A stretch of DNA of 64,000 nucleotides from Pseudomonadota bacterium. GTDB taxonomy: Bacteria; Pseudomonadota; Alphaproteobacteria; Rhizobiales; Rhizobiaceae. The DNA is taken from contig JAEYDD010000041.1 of assembly GCA_023404095.1 (NCBI GenBank), positions 1-64,000 on the forward strand. The letters are read 5' to 3'. The position numbers and the translations under genes are program-made. Of the stretch, positions 61,827 to 64,000 are shown in pieces (position 1 is the first letter of the stretch; every line of letters starts with the position of its first letter). The notes beneath the pieces were generated by a model. The model did not search any database, was not told the DNA's origin, and saw nothing but the letters and a program-made list of their open reading frames with translations.

Positions 61827-64000
61827 GCGGTGCGCACCATTCCGGTTACCTCGTGTCGTTCGGCCTGTCGGTCCGCAGTGGCGGGTGCGGCCCCCTTCAG
61901 CCGAAGCGAGTTCGCAACGACGACGATCGACGAGGTCGACATGGCGATCGCCGCGATCAGCGGTGTCGCGTGACCGAGGATGGCGATCGGCACCGCGATG
62001 ATGTTGTAGCCGATGGCAAGCGCGAAGTTCTGCCGTATCAGGCGGTCGGCCCTGCGCGCGGTATCGAGTGCAAAGGAAACCGAGTCCAGCCCCTCATGCA
62101 GGAAGACGAGGTCGGCAGCCTGGCGGCCGATGTCCGCCGCCGTCGCCGGCGCCATCGAGACATGTGCTGCCGACAGCGCAGGCGCATCGTTGATGCCGTC
62201 GCCGACCATCAGCACCTTGGCGCCCGAAGCGACATCCCTGCCGACGGCCTCGGTCTTCTGCCGCGGGGCAAGCCCTGCCATCCAGCGCTCCACACCGAGC
62301 TTCGACGCAACCCGCGAAACGGCCGCCGGGCGATCGCCGGAAAGAATACCAAGTTGCACGCCGCCCTTTCGCAGGCTGTCGATCGCCGACCGGGCAGCAG
62401 GCCGTAACCGGTCCTCGAAGCGGAAGGTCTCCAGAGGGTGCCCGTCGAGGGACAGCACCACCTCCGAAGCGGCGGAGCCGTCATCCACCACGGCCTCACT
62501 GCCGGATGCGAAGGCGCGGTTGCCGAGGCGCCAGACGCCCTCGGCAGTCACGGCTTCAAGCCCGCATCCTGGAATTTCGGTCACCGCCTCGAATGCCGGC
62601 ACCGGACCGGAATGGGCGGCCGCGAGTGCTGCCGACAGCGGGTGGCGGGAATGGGTGGCAAGGGCTGCGGCCACAGCAAAGGCGCGATCGGGCGGAAGCG
62701 TCCCATGCTGCGCCGCCAGCGGTTCACGGCCGATCAGGCGCGGCGTTCCCATGGTCAGCGTGCCCGTCTTGTCGAACAGCGCCGTGTCGATCTCGGCAAG
62801 CCGCTCCATCGCCGAGCCGTCCTTGACCATGATGCCGTTGCCGAACAGCCGTCCGGCCGCGACGACCTGAACCACCGGCACGGCAAGGCCGAGCGCACAG
62901 GGGCAGGTGATGATCAGCACGGCGACGGCGACGAGCAGCGCATGCTTCCAGTCTCCGTCGTAGAAACCCCAACCGATGAAGGAGACCAGCGCCAGCAGGT
63001 GTACGGCCGGAGAGTAGTAAGCGGCTGCCCGGTCGGCGATCCGGCGATAACGGGCCCGCCCGCCTTCGGCCGCCTCCATCAGGCCGATGACCTCCGCCAG
63101 GAACGACGCCTTGGCCACGGCGGTCGCCTCCACCTGCAACGCACCGGTCAGGTTCATCACCCCGGCCTCCAGAACGGTGCCCGGCCGCGCCGTCACCGGC
63201 ACGCTTTCACCGCTGACGAGCGAGCGGTCGACGTCGCTGACGCCGGAGACGACCCGGGCATCGACGGCGACACGTTCGCCCGCCGCAATCGAAAGACGGT
63301 CGCCGACCGCGATCTCCTCCACCGGGCGAAAGATCCGACTCCCATCCGGCTGCACCACCATCGCGCCACGCGGCGAAAGCCTTGCAAGGCCGGTGATCGC
63401 CGAACGCGCTCGATCGCGCATCACGTGATCCAGCGTGCGGCCGATGAGCAGGAAGAACAGCAGCGTCACCGTCGCATCGAACCAGGCATGCTCGGCGCTG
63501 TGGATCGTCTCCCAAAGCGAGACGCAGTAGGACAGCATCACGGCAAGCGAGATCGGCACATCCATGTTGGTACGGCCGTGCTTCAGCGCACCCCAAGCCG
63601 AGCGGAAGAAGAAGCGCCCGGCATAGATCAGCACCGGCCCGGCAATCAGTGCGGAGATCCAGTGGAACAGGTCGCGCGTGGACGCCTCGGCCCCCGACCA
63701 GACCGAAACCGACAAAAGCATGATGTTCATCGCGGCAAAACCGGAGACGGCGACGGCGCGGATCAGGTCGTTGCGAAGCTCGTCGTCCGGCGCCAGGGGT
63801 GCGGCATAGAGATGGGCGGCATAGCCGCGCGACGTCACAGCCGTCACGATCGAGCGCGGGTCAAAGCCGTCGCCTTCACGCCACCGAACCGCCACGCGCC
63901 TGGCCGTCAGGTTGACGCGGGCATCCTCGATGCCGGGAACCGCTGCGAGCGCACCTTCGAGCGTCGCGATGCAGGCGCCGCAGTGGACGCCGGGGACGCT
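61823..64000 (-). CDS. ccoI: Copper P-type ATPase CcoI/FixI, 5' end off window
   Basis: Visible are 725 residues; the start lies beyond the right edge. The heavy-metal-binding HMA domain is at the edge (VPGVHCGACIATLEG, CxxC pattern). Membrane segments then follow, with the TGES-like actuator region (SGESVPVTARPGTVLE), CPC motif in the ion-path helix (IITCPCALGLAVPVVQ), the phosphorylation site FDKTGTLTMG, and the hinge GDGINDAPALSAAHVSM. Adjacent ccoS identifies it as the CcoI/FixI type, which supplies copper for cbb3 oxidase. About 30 N-terminal residues are missing. Confidence 0.93.
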   Translation of the reverse strand, partial: SVPGVHCGACIATLEGALAAVPGIEDARVNLTARRVAVRWREGDGFDPRSIVTAVTSRGYAAHLYAAPLAPDDELRNDLIRAVAVSGFAAMNIMLLSVSVWSGAEASTRDLFHWISALIAGPVLIYAGRFFFRSAWGALKHGRTNMDVPISLAVMLSYCVSLWETIHSAEHAWFDATVTLLFFLLIGRTLDHVMRDRARSAITGLARLSPRGAMVVQPDGSRIFRPVEEIAVGDRLSIAAGERVAVDARVVSGVSDVDRSLVSGESVPVTARPGTVLEAGVMNLTGALQVEATAVAKASFLAEVIGLMEAAEGGRARYRRIADRAAAYYSPAVHLLALVSFIGWGFYDGDWKHALLVAVAVLIITCPCALGLAVPVVQVVAAGRLFGNGIMVKDGSAMERLAEIDTALFDKTGTLTMGTPRLIGREPLAAQHGTLPPDRAFAVAAALATHSRHPLSAALAAAHSGPVPAFEAVTEIPGCGLEAVTAEGVWRLGNRAFASGSEAVVDDGSAASEVVLSLDGHPLETFRFEDRLRPAARSAIDSLRKGGVQLGILSGDRPAAVSRVASKLGVERWMAGLAPRQKTEAVGRDVASGAKVLMVGDGINDAPALSAAHVSMAPATAADIGRQAADLVFLHEGLDSVSFALDTARRADRLIRQNFALAIGYNIIAVPIAILGHATPLIAAIAMSTSSIVVVANSLRLKGAAPATADRQAERHEVTGMVRTA

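Overview
The window reads as 64 kb of GC-rich alphaproteobacterial core chromosome, most likely from the Rhizobiaceae (Rhizobium/Agrobacterium/Sinorhizobium-like). Signs of this are a CckA hybrid kinase, a giant growth-pole-ring (GPR/RgsE-type) coiled-coil protein of polar-growing Rhizobiales, a malic enzyme-phosphotransacetylase fusion, fixS/fixI-type cytochrome cbb3 assembly genes, a TTG-N11-CAA motif upstream of recA as described for Rhizobium, and typical rhizobial palindromic intergenic repeats. I see no rRNA, tRNA, CRISPR, prophage or insertion sequence.

Layout. 1-8.9 kb: recA (cut by the left edge), a pseudouridine catabolism pair (psuK-psuG), a frameshifted VOC-family gene, cckA, a FliO-like membrane protein, a DksA-type regulator and a SixA-like phosphatase. 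9-16.8 kb: ycjX-ycjF, a small exported protein, folate genes folP-folB-folK, a DUF922 secreted protein, a 2Fe-2S ferredoxin with an unusually short ferredoxin reductase, and an orphan Hpt protein. 17.4-23.3 kb: the 1963-residue GPR/RgsE-like gene. 23.9-28.2 kb: a complete MCE/Mla-type lipid transporter operon. 28.4-40.6 kb: an enolase-superfamily racemase, an MFS transporter, an LpxH-like hydrolase, the malic enzyme fusion, an HxlR regulator divergent from a glutathione transferase, a TerC-CBS membrane protein, a PhyH dioxygenase, a DUF2865 protein, and bluB under a cobalamin riboswitch. 40.9-47.9 kb: a diguanylate cyclase, a TolB-like propeller protein with nadE, an LTA-synthase-like phosphoglycerol transferase and an RcnB-like protein.

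48-59.6 kb is the most accessory-looking block. It is a ten-kilobase minus-strand sugar locus with a binding protein, two permeases, an ATPase, a GH2 beta-mannosidase, a TIM-barrel isomerase-like protein, a Gfo/Idh oxidoreductase and an aldo/keto reductase. A divergent LacI-family regulator faces it. Two matching 14-bp palindromes sit in the shared promoter region, one near each divergent gene, and look like the regulator's operators. The right end carries gnd, then ccoS and a CcoI/FixI copper ATPase that runs off the edge.

The strongest leads are: a ferredoxin reductase that has lost its pyridine-nucleotide domain while keeping its FAD motifs; an orphan Hpt gene divergent from the growth-pole-ring gene across a region with CtrA-like boxes; an exact 44-residue (4 x 11) tandem repeat inside the GPR coiled coil; and the LacI operator pair in front of a mannoside locus with a possible oxidative (3-keto) route. 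I did not find a clearly unprecedented multi-gene system.
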